A stretch of DNA of 51,868 nucleotides, from the NCBI GenBank assembly GCA_029782135.1, contig JAKOVI010000125.1, positions 1-51,868 of the forward strand. Reading direction: 5' to 3'. The notes under the pieces are model-generated. The model saw only the letters and a program-made list of their open reading frames with translations, had not been told where the DNA came from and did not search any database. How positions within the stretch are numbered: the stretch's first letter is position 1; each line of letters begins with the position of its first letter. A program made the translations under genes and the position numbers. The stretch is from Bacillota bacterium (GTDB lineage: Bacteria; Bacillota; UBA4882; UBA10575). Of the stretch, positions 7,362 to 15,244 are shown in pieces.

Positions 7362-8162
7362 ATGCGCCAGAAATGGCAGGCGCCCATCTTCTTTCTGCTA
7401 GTTTTGCTGATTATTCATTCTTTCCCGGTAGGCGTGTCTACTGGGGTTAACGGTTCCCTCCCCTCCCCTCCTGTTTATTCCTACCGGGTCGTCAATTGTT
7501 TTCCGCATGATCCTGAAGCGTTTACCCAGGGTCTGATCTATCATGCCGGTTATTTTTACGAAGGTACCGGTTTGTACGGCCATTCTTCCTTGCGAAAGGT
7601 TAATCCCCAGGACGGAACGGTCCTCCAGCGAATTGACCTTCCGGCGGAATACTTCGGCGAAGGTCTTGCCATCCATAACGGCCGGCTGGTTCAAATAACC
7701 TGGCGGGAACATCAAGGGTTCGTTTATGACCTCAATTCCTTTATCCTGCTCGATACTTTCACCTATCCAACTGAAGGATGGGGACTCACGAGTGACGGTA
7801 AATACTTGATTATGAGTGACGGCTCCCCTACCCTAACCTTCCTTGATCCTGAAACTTATACTCCGGTCAAACGCATCCGGGTCACCAGCGCCAACCGGCC
7901 GGTTGCCAACCTGAACGAACTGGAATTCATTAATGGCCTGATTTACGCGAACGTTTGGCAGACCGACCGGATTGCGATGATTGATCCGGACAGTGGTCGC
8001 GTGGCCGGGTGGCTTGACTTGACCGGCCTCCTCGACTCTCAGTACAAACAAATGAAAAAGGTTGATGTTCTAAATGGAATCGCCTATGATCCGGATGGCG
8101 ACCGTCTCTTTGTTACCGGGAAATTCTGGCCGTTTGTTTTTGAGATTGAAGTAGTCCGGTAG
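7362..8162 (+). CDS. Exported glutaminyl-peptide cyclotransferase (glutamine cyclotransferase family)
   Basis: A 266-residue protein of the plant/bacterial glutamine cyclotransferase family (five-bladed propeller), which forms pyroglutamate at N-terminal Gln of peptides. A signal peptide occupies about residues 1-28 (WQAPIFFLLVLLIIHSFP). Family motifs follow: PHDPEAFTQGL, YEGTGLYG, ERI/LPAEYFGEG-like FGEGLA, TYPTEGWGLT and NELEFINGLIYANVW. The ATG at 7362 has AAGGAG 10 bases upstream; an in-frame GTG at 7353 would sit on the ribosome binding site. It has its own terminator and no functional neighbours, so the substrate is unknown. It should act outside the cytoplasmic membrane. Confidence 0.88.
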   Translation: MRQKWQAPIFFLLVLLIIHSFPVGVSTGVNGSLPSPPVYSYRVVNCFPHDPEAFTQGLIYHAGYFYEGTGLYGHSSLRKVNPQDGTVLQRIDLPAEYFGEGLAIHNGRLVQITWREHQGFVYDLNSFILLDTFTYPTEGWGLTSDGKYLIMSDGSPTLTFLDPETYTPVKRIRVTSANRPVANLNELEFINGLIYANVWQTDRIAMIDPDSGRVAGWLDLTGLLDSQYKQMKKVDVLNGIAYDPDGDRLFVTGKFWPFVFEIEVVR

Positions 8163-8191
8163 TTGTTGAACCAAGATATAGATATATTACA

Positions 8192-8218
8192 AAAAGAGGA
8201 GCATTTTGCTCCTCTTTT
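8192..8218 (+). terminator. Terminator after the cyclotransferase gene
   Basis: A 12-bp perfect stem AAAAGAGGAGCA/TGCTCCTCTTTT with a three-base loop; symmetrical A/T flanks make it potentially bidirectional. Confidence 0.85.
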
Positions 8219-8238
8219 CGGCATATGCTACTCTACTT

Positions 8239-8260
8239 AAAAAAGCCGGTTATCCCGGCC
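8239..8260 (-). terminator. Terminator after the patatin-barrel gene
   Basis: Read on the minus strand: GCCGG, loop GATAA, CCGGC, then six T. Confidence 0.85.
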
Positions 8261-8270
8261 TTTTTACAGG

Positions 8271-10214
8271 TTAAAATGATAAATCCAGAGATAAAGCGCT
8301 CCGCCAGGAAGCTTTCTGGAAATCATAAGCCAGGTATCCCCCGAAGATAAAAGGTTTAATTCCAAGGAGGTTCAGGTCGCAGGCTGCTCCAATCCCGGCG
8401 GCAGTGGCGGTTTTTGCTTGGCGGTTATAACATAAATCCGCAAAGGTGAAGAAAGAGATCTCTTTGAGTTGGATACATTGGAGCAGTTCCAGTGAGTAGG
8501 TAAAGCGGTAGTGGTAATCAAATTGGAAGGAAGATTGGATGAAAAGCTCCTGGTTCGGAAGGGCCGGTGCAAATCCACGGTAGATTATCGGCGGCGCCAA
8601 TACTTCTTGCGCAGTGGTATTACTGACCACCAGTCTCGGTTGTAAGGTAAAGTTCTCCCCTACTCCACTGCTAATAACTTGGGAAAAAACATATTTTGTT
8701 CCGGTTATTCCGGGACGGCCGGTTATTGGGGTATAAAGATCGACCTCCCCTTTGAGCTTCGTTTTCACCCAATTGAGCTCGAACTCTACCCCCCCATGAA
8801 GATACTGCGCGTTGTTGAAACTAGCCCAACCGGCGGCGAGAGCATAATTGGGACGGTAATAAGTTAAATCAAGACCGTACCATCTCCCCTCCCCGCTCGC
8901 TTCTTTTTCGTAGCGTGCTTGACCGGTCAGGTCGATCGACGGCGTCAAGCCGATTATTTTCAGTTTTGCTTCTAAAACATCGAAGTTTTTCCCTTCCGTT
9001 AAGAGTTTCAGGTAAACGGGTCCCGTTTGCCATAACAGCCCGTACTGGAGAGTGAGGGAGTCGGTTTTCAACAGTTCCGGTTGGAAAAAGGAATGATCCT
9101 TCCCATAGTACACGATAGGCTTAATCCGGGTAAAATCATACCGTAAACGGTCATACTTAAGGTCAGTCACCAGCCTTGCGCGGTTTTGTTCGTAGGCGAG
9201 ACTTTCCGGTTGATCTTCTGGTCGTTTATCCGCACGCAAGGGGATATTTTGGGTGGCTAAAACCTGCTTGAGCACGGGGATCTGCTTTTTGGCTTCCCGG
9301 TAACCTAAAGCAATGAATTCCGCAGCCAGGTGATAATCCATAAATGAATAATCCCCGACCTCACAGTTGATCGTCAGGTCAGAATACCGTTCAATAACGT
9401 CTTGTGAATTTCTTTCCTTTTGGATATTAATAAAACGTGTCCAGGCACGAACCGGCAGATCATAGGTGGTGTAGGGCAATGCGTCAAAAGCGGTCGTCGA
9501 AATGATCACATCAGCACCAAGTACCTTCGCAGCTTGCGATGGTGTCAATTCCAGGATGCCGGGATCCATAAGATACAGGCCATCATCGTAGGCGACTACC
9601 GGAAAAAAGAGGGGGATCGAGTAAGAACCTTGTATTTCTCTGGAAATCCGGCCACTGGTGTGAATATATTTCACCCCATGCGTCAAGTCATAACTTAATA
9701 AAGCCGTCATGATTGGAAACTCTTCCATCCTTTGATGGGGAGAGATTTTTTCCATGAAAAAATTAACCCTGCGGGTATCGATTACTGAATAGATGAAGGG
9801 AAAATTTAGATCAAACAACGAAGGCAAGAGATCGGTCGTTACCAACTCTTCAATGGTGGCGATCGGCATTCCGCTACCGTAAAGCACCGCAACAATCGCC
9901 CCCATACTCGAGCCGACCACCAAGTCAACCGGGATCCGCTCTTCTTCCAAAGCTTTTAAGATCCCGACATTAACCAAAGCCCTTGCTCCCCCACCCCCCA
10001 GGGCGACCGCAACAATTGGTTTTTGCTGGTCTTGGCGATGAGGAGCATTTTGAATAAAAATGAGCTCTCCGGTTGTCTCTTCTTTAACGATCCGGTAAGG
10101 ACGGTTAACTTCTTCAGTCTTTGCATAAATAATCCCAGAGCACCAAACCAGCAGCCCAAAAACTATTATGATCTTGGTTAGTAATTGTTTGCCAGCAGAC
10201 CGAATCTTTATCAA
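8271..10214 (-). CDS. Patatin-like phospholipase fused to a C-terminal beta-barrel (PlpD-like)
   Basis: A 647-residue exported protein. A signal peptide/membrane segment is at about residues 13-31. The patatin domain (66-330) has the oxyanion motif GGGGAR (73-78), nucleophile Ser103 in GSSMG and the dyad Asp217 in DPG. The remaining 300 residues are rich in alternating aromatic/polar strands and end in LSLDLSF, the terminal-Phe pattern of outer-membrane barrels. The layout matches patatin-D15 autotransporters such as Pseudomonas PlpD, though no clear POTRA domain is visible. The likely role is lipid hydrolysis at an outer membrane. The start is a TTG behind CAGGAA. It is transcribed alone. 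Confidence 0.88.
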   Translation of the reverse strand: MIKIRSAGKQLLTKIIIVFGLLVWCSGIIYAKTEEVNRPYRIVKEETTGELIFIQNAPHRQDQQKPIVAVALGGGGARALVNVGILKALEEERIPVDLVVGSSMGAIVAVLYGSGMPIATIEELVTTDLLPSLFDLNFPFIYSVIDTRRVNFFMEKISPHQRMEEFPIMTALLSYDLTHGVKYIHTSGRISREIQGSYSIPLFFPVVAYDDGLYLMDPGILELTPSQAAKVLGADVIISTTAFDALPYTTYDLPVRAWTRFINIQKERNSQDVIERYSDLTINCEVGDYSFMDYHLAAEFIALGYREAKKQIPVLKQVLATQNIPLRADKRPEDQPESLAYEQNRARLVTDLKYDRLRYDFTRIKPIVYYGKDHSFFQPELLKTDSLTLQYGLLWQTGPVYLKLLTEGKNFDVLEAKLKIIGLTPSIDLTGQARYEKEASGEGRWYGLDLTYYRPNYALAAGWASFNNAQYLHGGVEFELNWVKTKLKGEVDLYTPITGRPGITGTKYVFSQVISSGVGENFTLQPRLVVSNTTAQEVLAPPIIYRGFAPALPNQELFIQSSFQFDYHYRFTYSLELLQCIQLKEISFFTFADLCYNRQAKTATAAGIGAACDLNLLGIKPFIFGGYLAYDFQKASWRSALSLDLSF

Positions 10215-10412
10215 TGTTTATTCCTGCCTTCCTCAGATCAACTTGTTTCGTTCTTAAGCGTATGCATTTTTGTACAGAAGTCATATTCGCGTTCCAACTG
10301 CAAACTCCCTGTTTAATCTCTGCAAAAAATAAACCCGAATTTTCATGAGCAAATTGCTTATCTTCCTTAGTGGTCAAACATCATATATGTTTTTCGTTAT
10401 TTCGAGCAAGAA

Positions 10413-10451
10413 AAAAGATCCTGTTTATATTGTAAATAAACAGGATCTTTT
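10413..10451 (-). terminator. Terminator after the FmdB-like gene
   Basis: A 15-bp perfect stem (AAAAGATCCTGTTTA and its complement) around a 9-base loop, with a T run on the minus strand; it closes the pduL-fmdB transcription unit. Confidence 0.88.
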
Positions 10452-10493
10452 CCTAGGCATGTTTTTTTCCGGGATTGCGTCATCAGTTTACCT

Positions 10494-10709
10494 CTAATGG
10501 CAGGTTGAACAGTGTCCACCGGCGCAACTGGCGCAACCGGATGAACTGGTGGTTGCTGAATCAGCCTGTCTACCCATTCCGAACAGTGAAAAGAGACGGG
10601 TTGTCTCTGATGAGCCGCACTTCGGGCAAGGAAGCTGTTTGGTATCTGTACGGCACAATTCTTCGAATTTATACTTACACTGTTGGCAGGTAAATTCATA
10701 GATCGGCAA
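10494..10709 (-). CDS. FmdB-family zinc ribbon protein
   Basis: A 71-residue zinc-ribbon protein. Starting at TTG 10709 gives MPIYEFTC, the usual FmdB N-terminus, with AGGTGAGG just upstream; an upstream GTG (10718) falls within that ribosome binding site. Two CxxC pairs (CQQC and CPKC) form the ribbon in the first 35 residues, and the tail is Ser/Gly/Cys rich, ending CASCAGGHCSTCH, as in many homologues. The family was named after a putative regulator of formamidase; its real role is unclear. It starts about 20 bases after pduL and is probably cotranscribed with it. Confidence 0.85.
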   Translation of the reverse strand: MPIYEFTCQQCKYKFEELCRTDTKQLPCPKCGSSETTRLFSLFGMGRQADSATTSSSGCASCAGGHCSTCH

Positions 10710-10728
10710 TAGCCTCACCTCAGAAACG

Positions 10729-11301
10729 CTATTTGATGATCGTCACTAAATCTCCAGTCTTGAGGCCTGCGGCGTTGGCTTCATCAATATCAAGATGCAG
10801 GTCTTTTTTATAGTTGGGACCAACCCTGACTAAGATCTGGTCGAAGATCAAGCCCCTGCTTCCTTCCACTTTCGCCTGGATAATGTCTTGATCCTTTAAT
10901 CCAAGCTCTTCTCCCTCTTCGGTGCTTAAATGCAAGTGGCGCTGGGCAATGATCACTCCCTCATTGACTTCAATCCGGCCTTTTGGTCCCTCGATAATAA
11001 TTCCTGGGGTGTCTTTTAAATTCCCGGAGTCACGGATTGGAGCGTCTATCCCTAAGGTAAAAGAGTCAGTTAAGGAAATTTCGACTTGGGTTTGGGAACG
11101 AACCGGCCCAAGGATTCGCACATTCGGGATGCTCCGTTTGGGGCCAATTAAATTCACGGTTTCTTCGGCGGCAAATTGTCCGGGTTGGGAGAGTTCTTTT
11201 TTGACTGTAAGTTGATAACCGGGGCCAAAGAGTGTTTCGAGATCTTTTTGCGAGAGATGAACATGGCGGTTAGATACTCCAACTGGAACTTTGATGGACA
11301 T
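10729..11301 (-). CDS. pduL: PduL-type phosphate acyltransferase
   Basis: A 190-residue phosphotransacylase of the PduL family, exchanging acetyl- or propionyl-CoA with the acyl phosphate. It has the duplicated family core: VSNRHVHLS near the start and AQRHLHLS at about 120, which supply the zinc-binding His residues, plus the RDSGNLKDTPG stretch. The N-terminus begins directly with the enzyme domain and lacks the encapsulation peptide of microcompartment PduL. No other microcompartment genes are nearby, so it probably serves as the housekeeping phosphotransacetylase for acetate formation, as in acetogens that lack Pta. GAAAGGGG precedes the ATG. Confidence 0.93.
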   Translation of the reverse strand: MSIKVPVGVSNRHVHLSQKDLETLFGPGYQLTVKKELSQPGQFAAEETVNLIGPKRSIPNVRILGPVRSQTQVEISLTDSFTLGIDAPIRDSGNLKDTPGIIIEGPKGRIEVNEGVIIAQRHLHLSTEEGEELGLKDQDIIQAKVEGSRGLIFDQILVRVGPNYKKDLHLDIDEANAAGLKTGDLVTIIK

Positions 11302-11350
11302 GGTATGTACCCCTTTCTATGTGTCTGATCATGGATCCGGATCCACTCAG

Positions 11351-11375
11351 AAAAAAAACCGGTATGATTCCGGTT
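11351..11375 (-). terminator. Terminator after tRNA-Trp
   Basis: AACCGG/CCGGTT stem with a 7-base loop and an 8-base T run on the minus strand. Confidence 0.8.
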
Positions 11376-11385
11376 CGTAAGCATA

Positions 11386-11461
11386 TGGCAGGGGAGACAG
11401 GACTTGAACCCGCAACCACCGGTTTTGGAGACCGACGCTCTACCAATTGAGCTACTCCCCT
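11386..11461 (-). tRNA. tRNA-Trp (CCA), CCA end encoded
   Basis: Folds into a cloverleaf: acceptor AGGGGAG/CTCCCCT, D arm AGCTCAATTGGTAGAGC, anticodon loop CTCCAAA with anticodon CCA, and the T arm containing GGTTCAAGTCC. The discriminator is G and the 3' CCA is genomically encoded. Confidence 0.96.
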
Positions 11462-11482
11462 ATGCCGCTGTCATCATGTTAA

Positions 11483-11511
11483 ATTATATATTTATTTCTT
11501 TGCAGTGTCAA
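11483..11511 (-). promoter_or_regulatory. tRNA-Trp promoter
   Basis: Perfect sigma-A promoter on the minus strand: TTGACA (11506-11511), 17-base spacer, TATAAT (11483-11488). Confidence 0.85.
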
Positions 11512-11568
11512 GACAAAAATAAGGATACCTTGGTTTACCTTGCGCCGAATACCCAAGCACCGTACCGG

Positions 11569-11958
11569 TCAGAGGTTGATTCCCATAATCCCGCCCAACA
11601 GGCCAAGGATGACGGCAATTGCTCCATTAATCAACCCGGATTTAATGTTTAAGTCCAACCCCCAAATCCTGCCGATGAGAAAGAATAACAACCAGACAAC
11701 GACGGCAAGGATTATTCCCAATAACCAACCTTTTGTTTTTGCCTTGTATCCGGTTGCCAAAGCGCCAAGGACAATTGCGGTGTAAATCGAATATTTATAT
11801 ATGATCTGTTCGTGACTGCTCCAATCCCACCCCAGCAAGAAAGTCACCACTAAAAGAATGATGACAATTAAAAGGAAAGATAAAGAGTATTTTAACCCTG
11901 AAAATACAGAGTTGATGACAAGGCGTAAATTAAAGACCGGATTCTCTTGTTTTGCCAT
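11569..11958 (-). CDS. Small four-helix membrane protein (TIGR04086/YrzE-like)
   Basis: A 129-residue integral membrane protein with four hydrophobic segments at about residues 25-43, 55-75, 80-98 and 108-127. The glycine pattern GALATGYKAKTKGWLLGI and the final GAIAVILGLLGGIMGI resemble the TIGR04086/YrzE group of uncharacterised Firmicutes membrane proteins. Start ATG 11958 follows GGGGAGGGGAGG; an in-frame GTG 21 bases upstream sits within that purine run. It stands between two tRNA genes with no operon partner. Function unknown. Confidence 0.7.
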   Translation of the reverse strand: MAKQENPVFNLRLVINSVFSGLKYSLSFLLIVIILLVVTFLLGWDWSSHEQIIYKYSIYTAIVLGALATGYKAKTKGWLLGIILAVVVWLLFFLIGRIWGLDLNIKSGLINGAIAVILGLLGGIMGINL

Positions 11959-12268
11959 CGTCCTCCCCTCCCCCACCATTTTCTTACTTTAATTTATATG
12001 AATCCGTAACATCGAGTATGCTTGGGCTGAAAAATGGCTTTGTCAGAGCCATTGACTGGGGCTGGGTTTCTAAGGAACTTTACCCTAGAGAAAAGAAAAG
12101 AGGTCTCCGCCTCTGGAAGACCCTCGGTTGAAGGATGGATATTCCCGAAATTATAGTCCGCCTGGTTTTATTTGCCGAAAAACTCCGTTAAAAACAAAGA
12201 TATGGTGATACTCCAATGTTTCTGGGAGATGTTCGTGAAGAAGCCACTTGGCAAAAGGGTAAAAGAAA
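11959..12268. other. Intergenic region between the YrzE-like gene and tRNA-Pro
   Basis: No convincing gene. It holds a 7-bp hairpin AATGGCT/AGCCATT (12033-12053) with a T run on the minus strand, possibly a weak terminator. Inverted bits around 12095-12120 have no obvious function. Confidence 0.4.
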
Positions 12269-12298
12269 GGGGTTCTGATGTTCAGAACCCCATTTTTT
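12269..12298. terminator. Terminator after tRNA-Pro
   Basis: Ten-bp perfect stem GGGGTTCTGA/TCAGAACCCC with loop TGT and T-rich flanks on both sides. It lies directly 3' of tRNA-Pro on the minus strand. Confidence 0.85.
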
Positions 12299-12299
12299 A

Positions 12300-12377
<78 letters not shown>

Positions 12378-12396
12378 AAAAGTTAAGGCACATATA

Positions 12397-12425
12397 ATTA
12401 TAGCATTAGACTACAACCATGTCAA
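12397..12425 (-). promoter_or_regulatory. tRNA-Pro promoter
   Basis: Minus strand TTGACA (12420-12425), 17-base spacer, TATAAT (12397-12402), about 20 bases before the tRNA 5' end. Confidence 0.88.
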
Positions 12426-12501
12426 TGCTCAGCGCTGCAAGTTATGCGATCAGCGATTGGCTTTTCCGGTTAGCTTCCGCTATGTCCAATCACCAATGTT
12501 C

Positions 12502-13608
12502 TTAAGCACCATGGATTCTCCGGCTTTTCATCACGTTACCAAACTGATCGACCGTAATTTCCATCCGGTGGATGAAGTCGCCCAGGGAGGCGAGTTTGGC
12601 CACGCTTTCGAGGTGCATAAATTCGTTTAAAGCGCTGTTTAATAGCTCATAGATTTCCGTGAGTTCTTTTTCTCTTTGGATGATACGGTTACGCTCTCGC
12701 TTAAACTTCTCCTCCAGCTCCTGGTTTTCCGCAACTAAACGGTCAATTTCTTTCAATAACTTTTCTTCCTGTTTCAGATTGCGTTCCACCGCTAACAGGT
12801 GTTCAATAAAGCCCCTCAGATCCAACTGACGTTTCTGAGCTTCCTCAAGCGCTTCTACCCTTGCTTCGAGTTTTTGTAAGGCTTCCGGCAAATGAGCCAG
12901 TTGGTAAAGGAAAGTTGATTTTCGTTCCTCACTTTCCGGCGTATAACTGGGAGTAAGCTTTTTATTCCCTGTTTCCATCCGCGCTTCCTGAGGCTCAGGA
13001 GTAATTTCACGTTGCTTCGGCAACTCCTGTTTAAAGGTGACCTTTTCTTTACTGCCGGGCAAGGGCGGAACTTCCTTCCCGTTCAGAAGGGGTGTTTCCG
13101 GAATTCTTATACCGGAACGTTTAAGGACATCACGGCCTAAGGCATTAATCTCCTCTTCGCTGAGGTTCCGTTTCTGCACCAACCGGTAAAAGCGGAGTTT
13201 AAGCGCTGCTTCACTGACCTTTTTCTTCATTAACTGTTGTAACTCTTGGCAAGCTTCGTTTCTGGTTCCCCCCAACACTTGGTGCTTTGCAAAGATCTCA
13301 AGGATAAGCTGGTCTTCGTCATTGGCCAAAATCTCTTTCGGTGTTTGAGACTGGTATTTGGCCCTCATTATTTTGTAATAATCCGTGTTTGAGATCCCTT
13401 TCTCTTTGAGAATTCGACAAAATTGGCTCCGCAAAGCGGAAATTTTTCTCCCAAACCGCTGTGACAGCTCTTTCCGTAGTTTTGGATTCCACCAGTTTTC
13501 GTAGATCATCTCATTTTCGTTTTCTGTATAACGCGGTTTGGAGCGGGCAAGATGATTGCTTTCCGGCATAAAATCTTCTTTTTTTGCAAGTTCATTCGAT
13601 TTTTTCAC
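12502..13608 (-). CDS. RsfA-like protein with two Myb/SANT-like repeats and a coiled coil
   Basis: A 368-residue protein with three parts. Residues 20-85 (TENENEMIYENWWNPKLRKELSQ) and 89-148 (DEDQLILEIFAKHQVLGGTRNEA) each look like an acidic-start, three-helix Myb/SANT-type DNA-binding unit. Residues 150-230 are a Pro/Glu/Lys-rich linker, and 235-320 form a long coiled coil (ALQKLEARVEALEEAQKR, then LLKEIDRLVAENQELEEK). Bacillus RsfA, a prespore regulator, similarly joins a Myb-like N-terminus to a coiled coil, so a DNA-binding regulatory or structural role is likely, but direct kinship is uncertain. There is no signal peptide. It is monocistronic, with about 290 AT-rich bases upstream. Confidence 0.6.
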   Translation of the reverse strand: MKKSNELAKKEDFMPESNHLARSKPRYTENENEMIYENWWNPKLRKELSQRFGRKISALRSQFCRILKEKGISNTDYYKIMRAKYQSQTPKEILANDEDQLILEIFAKHQVLGGTRNEACQELQQLMKKKVSEAALKLRFYRLVQKRNLSEEEINALGRDVLKRSGIRIPETPLLNGKEVPPLPGSKEKVTFKQELPKQREITPEPQEARMETGNKKLTPSYTPESEERKSTFLYQLAHLPEALQKLEARVEALEEAQKRQLDLRGFIEHLLAVERNLKQEEKLLKEIDRLVAENQELEEKFKRERNRIIQREKELTEIYELLNSALNEFMHLESVAKLASLGDFIHRMEITVDQFGNVMKSRRIHGA

Positions 13609-13877
13609 TTTCTTCCCTCCACCACAATATGTTTTTACCCATCGCTAAATCATAGATGGATTGCAGTGTTATTATGTCTTGTTCTGAAAAGATTTATGCC
13701 AAACTTGATGAATTTTTTTCTAATTTAAGATCTTTTTTTGTCGATTGACGAATTGCATCGATTACTACATGAATAATATATTATCCGCCTCATTTAAAAA
13801 TGCTTTGACCTCGGTTATTTATCTAAAAATGAACATTGCAACAGGTGGAGATTCGGTCTTGATATTTTTTTATAGGC

Positions 13878-13907
13878 AAAAAAAAAAACCTTGACTAGCT
13901 GTCAAGG
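13878..13907 (-). terminator. Terminator of the homocysteine/methionine operon
   Basis: CCTTGAC/GTCAAGG hairpin followed on the minus strand by a run of eleven T's; the stem overlaps the stop codon of the methyltransferase gene. Confidence 0.85.
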
Positions 13908-15223
13908 TCATGAGAACAGAAGACTGTACCGGGAAGATATTGATCTATACACTTTCGAATGGGGTCAGGAAGGCTTGAACGCTCACCTTCATAGAGCGGT
14001 CTTCCAAGATAGTAACGGAAAAATCCGGTAAGGATTTCGGGTTGACCGCCCCTGACCGAGCAGGGACCGGTATAATATAACTGTAAATCCTGGATGAAGT
14101 TCTTGACTTCATCTGCTTTGCTTTCCCAAGCATTAAAGTCTAGCCGTAAAATTGTGTTCTTTTCTTTTTTCAACGTTTCGATTAAAGAAAAAAGATCGAT
14201 GGTCTCTCCATCCAAGTTTATGTTTTTTCGATCATATGGCCGGACGAGGAGAGAATGATGTTCTTCCCACTTGCCTGCCCACCATACCGCTTGTCCCCGG
14301 CCGGCGATGAGGACCCGCTCCGGTTGTTGCTTCTTTTTTGGTTGCGGGCTTGGGGGCAGCTTGTCGATGACTTTCCGCAAATGTTTGATGTGTTCGGGAT
14401 TAGTGCCGCAACAACCACCGACAATTTGGGGGCGTGCTTCCTCGATCAGGACGCGCATTTGCCGGGAAAATTCCTCGGCAGATAACGGATAAACGGTTTT
14501 TCCATCCCGCATTTGCGGTAACCCGGCATTGGGTTGAACGATTAGTGGTAAGGAAGTGGCGTTTGCCATGCGGACCAAGAACGGTTTAAGCTCCGCCGGC
14601 CCTAATCCGCAGTTTAAACCGGCGACATTTACTCCCAATCCTTCGAGGGTGGCAATGATCACTTCTGGTGAGGCGCCGGTAAGCGTGTATCCGTTTTCCA
14701 TTAAGGTAGCGGAAGCCATGACCTGAAGCCGGCAGGAACGGGCGGCGAGAACCGCTGCTTTTAATTCTGCAAGGTCATTCATGGTTTCAATATTGACCAA
14801 CTGAAGGCCTGTTTGTTTCAGAATTTGACATTGCTCATAGTAGATCGCCTCGGCCTCGTCGGGATCTAGTCCACCGAGGGGTGCCAACAATTCCCCGGTT
14901 GGTCCGAGGGAGCCGGCGACGAGACCGTGGGGACCGGCGACGCGGAGAGCAATCTCCGCCCCCCGTTGATTCACTTCACTGATTTTATCTGCTAAACCAT
15001 GACGGGACAAAGCAGCCCGGTTACCACCAAAAGTATTGGTTTGAATCAGATCGGCTCCGGCGTCCAGATAGGCACGGTGGATCGCCTCAACGGTTTCTGG
15101 TTTTTCCAGGGTCATCGTCTCCGGTGGTCTTCCCGGAGGCAACCCCCTTTCCTGGAGCATGCTCCCCATCGCTCCATCGAGTAGATAAGTACGCTCCGGA
15201 GCGAATAAACAGGTCGTTTTCAT
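13895..15223 (-). CDS. Homocysteine S-methyltransferase with an extra C-terminal domain
   Basis: A 442-residue protein. Residues 1-290 are a pterin-independent homocysteine methyltransferase barrel like the MetH N-terminal module: LDGAMGSML, QTNTFGGNR, GSLGPTG, and the zinc triad Cys205 (GLNCG) and Cys271-Cys272 (GGCCGTNPEH). It transfers a methyl group to homocysteine to make methionine. No folate, cobalamin or activation domain of MetH follows. Instead there is a linker rich in P, K and Q and a 140-residue tail containing TILRLDFNAWESKADEV, weakly reminiscent of a decayed pterin-binding barrel. The methyl donor is therefore unclear. It is the last gene of the SAM-riboswitch operon, about 20 bases after the COG2122 gene. 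Confidence 0.88.
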   Translation of the reverse strand: MKTTCLFAPERTYLLDGAMGSMLQERGLPPGRPPETMTLEKPETVEAIHRAYLDAGADLIQTNTFGGNRAALSRHGLADKISEVNQRGAEIALRVAGPHGLVAGSLGPTGELLAPLGGLDPDEAEAIYYEQCQILKQTGLQLVNIETMNDLAELKAAVLAARSCRLQVMASATLMENGYTLTGASPEVIIATLEGLGVNVAGLNCGLGPAELKPFLVRMANATSLPLIVQPNAGLPQMRDGKTVYPLSAEEFSRQMRVLIEEARPQIVGGCCGTNPEHIKHLRKVIDKLPPSPQPKKKQQPERVLIAGRGQAVWWAGKWEEHHSLLVRPYDRKNINLDGETIDLFSLIETLKKEKNTILRLDFNAWESKADEVKNFIQDLQLYYTGPCSVRGGQPEILTGFFRYYLGRPLYEGERSSLPDPIRKCIDQYLPGTVFCSHDLDS

Positions 15224-15244
15224 GACCTGAGTGCCTCCTTTGTC

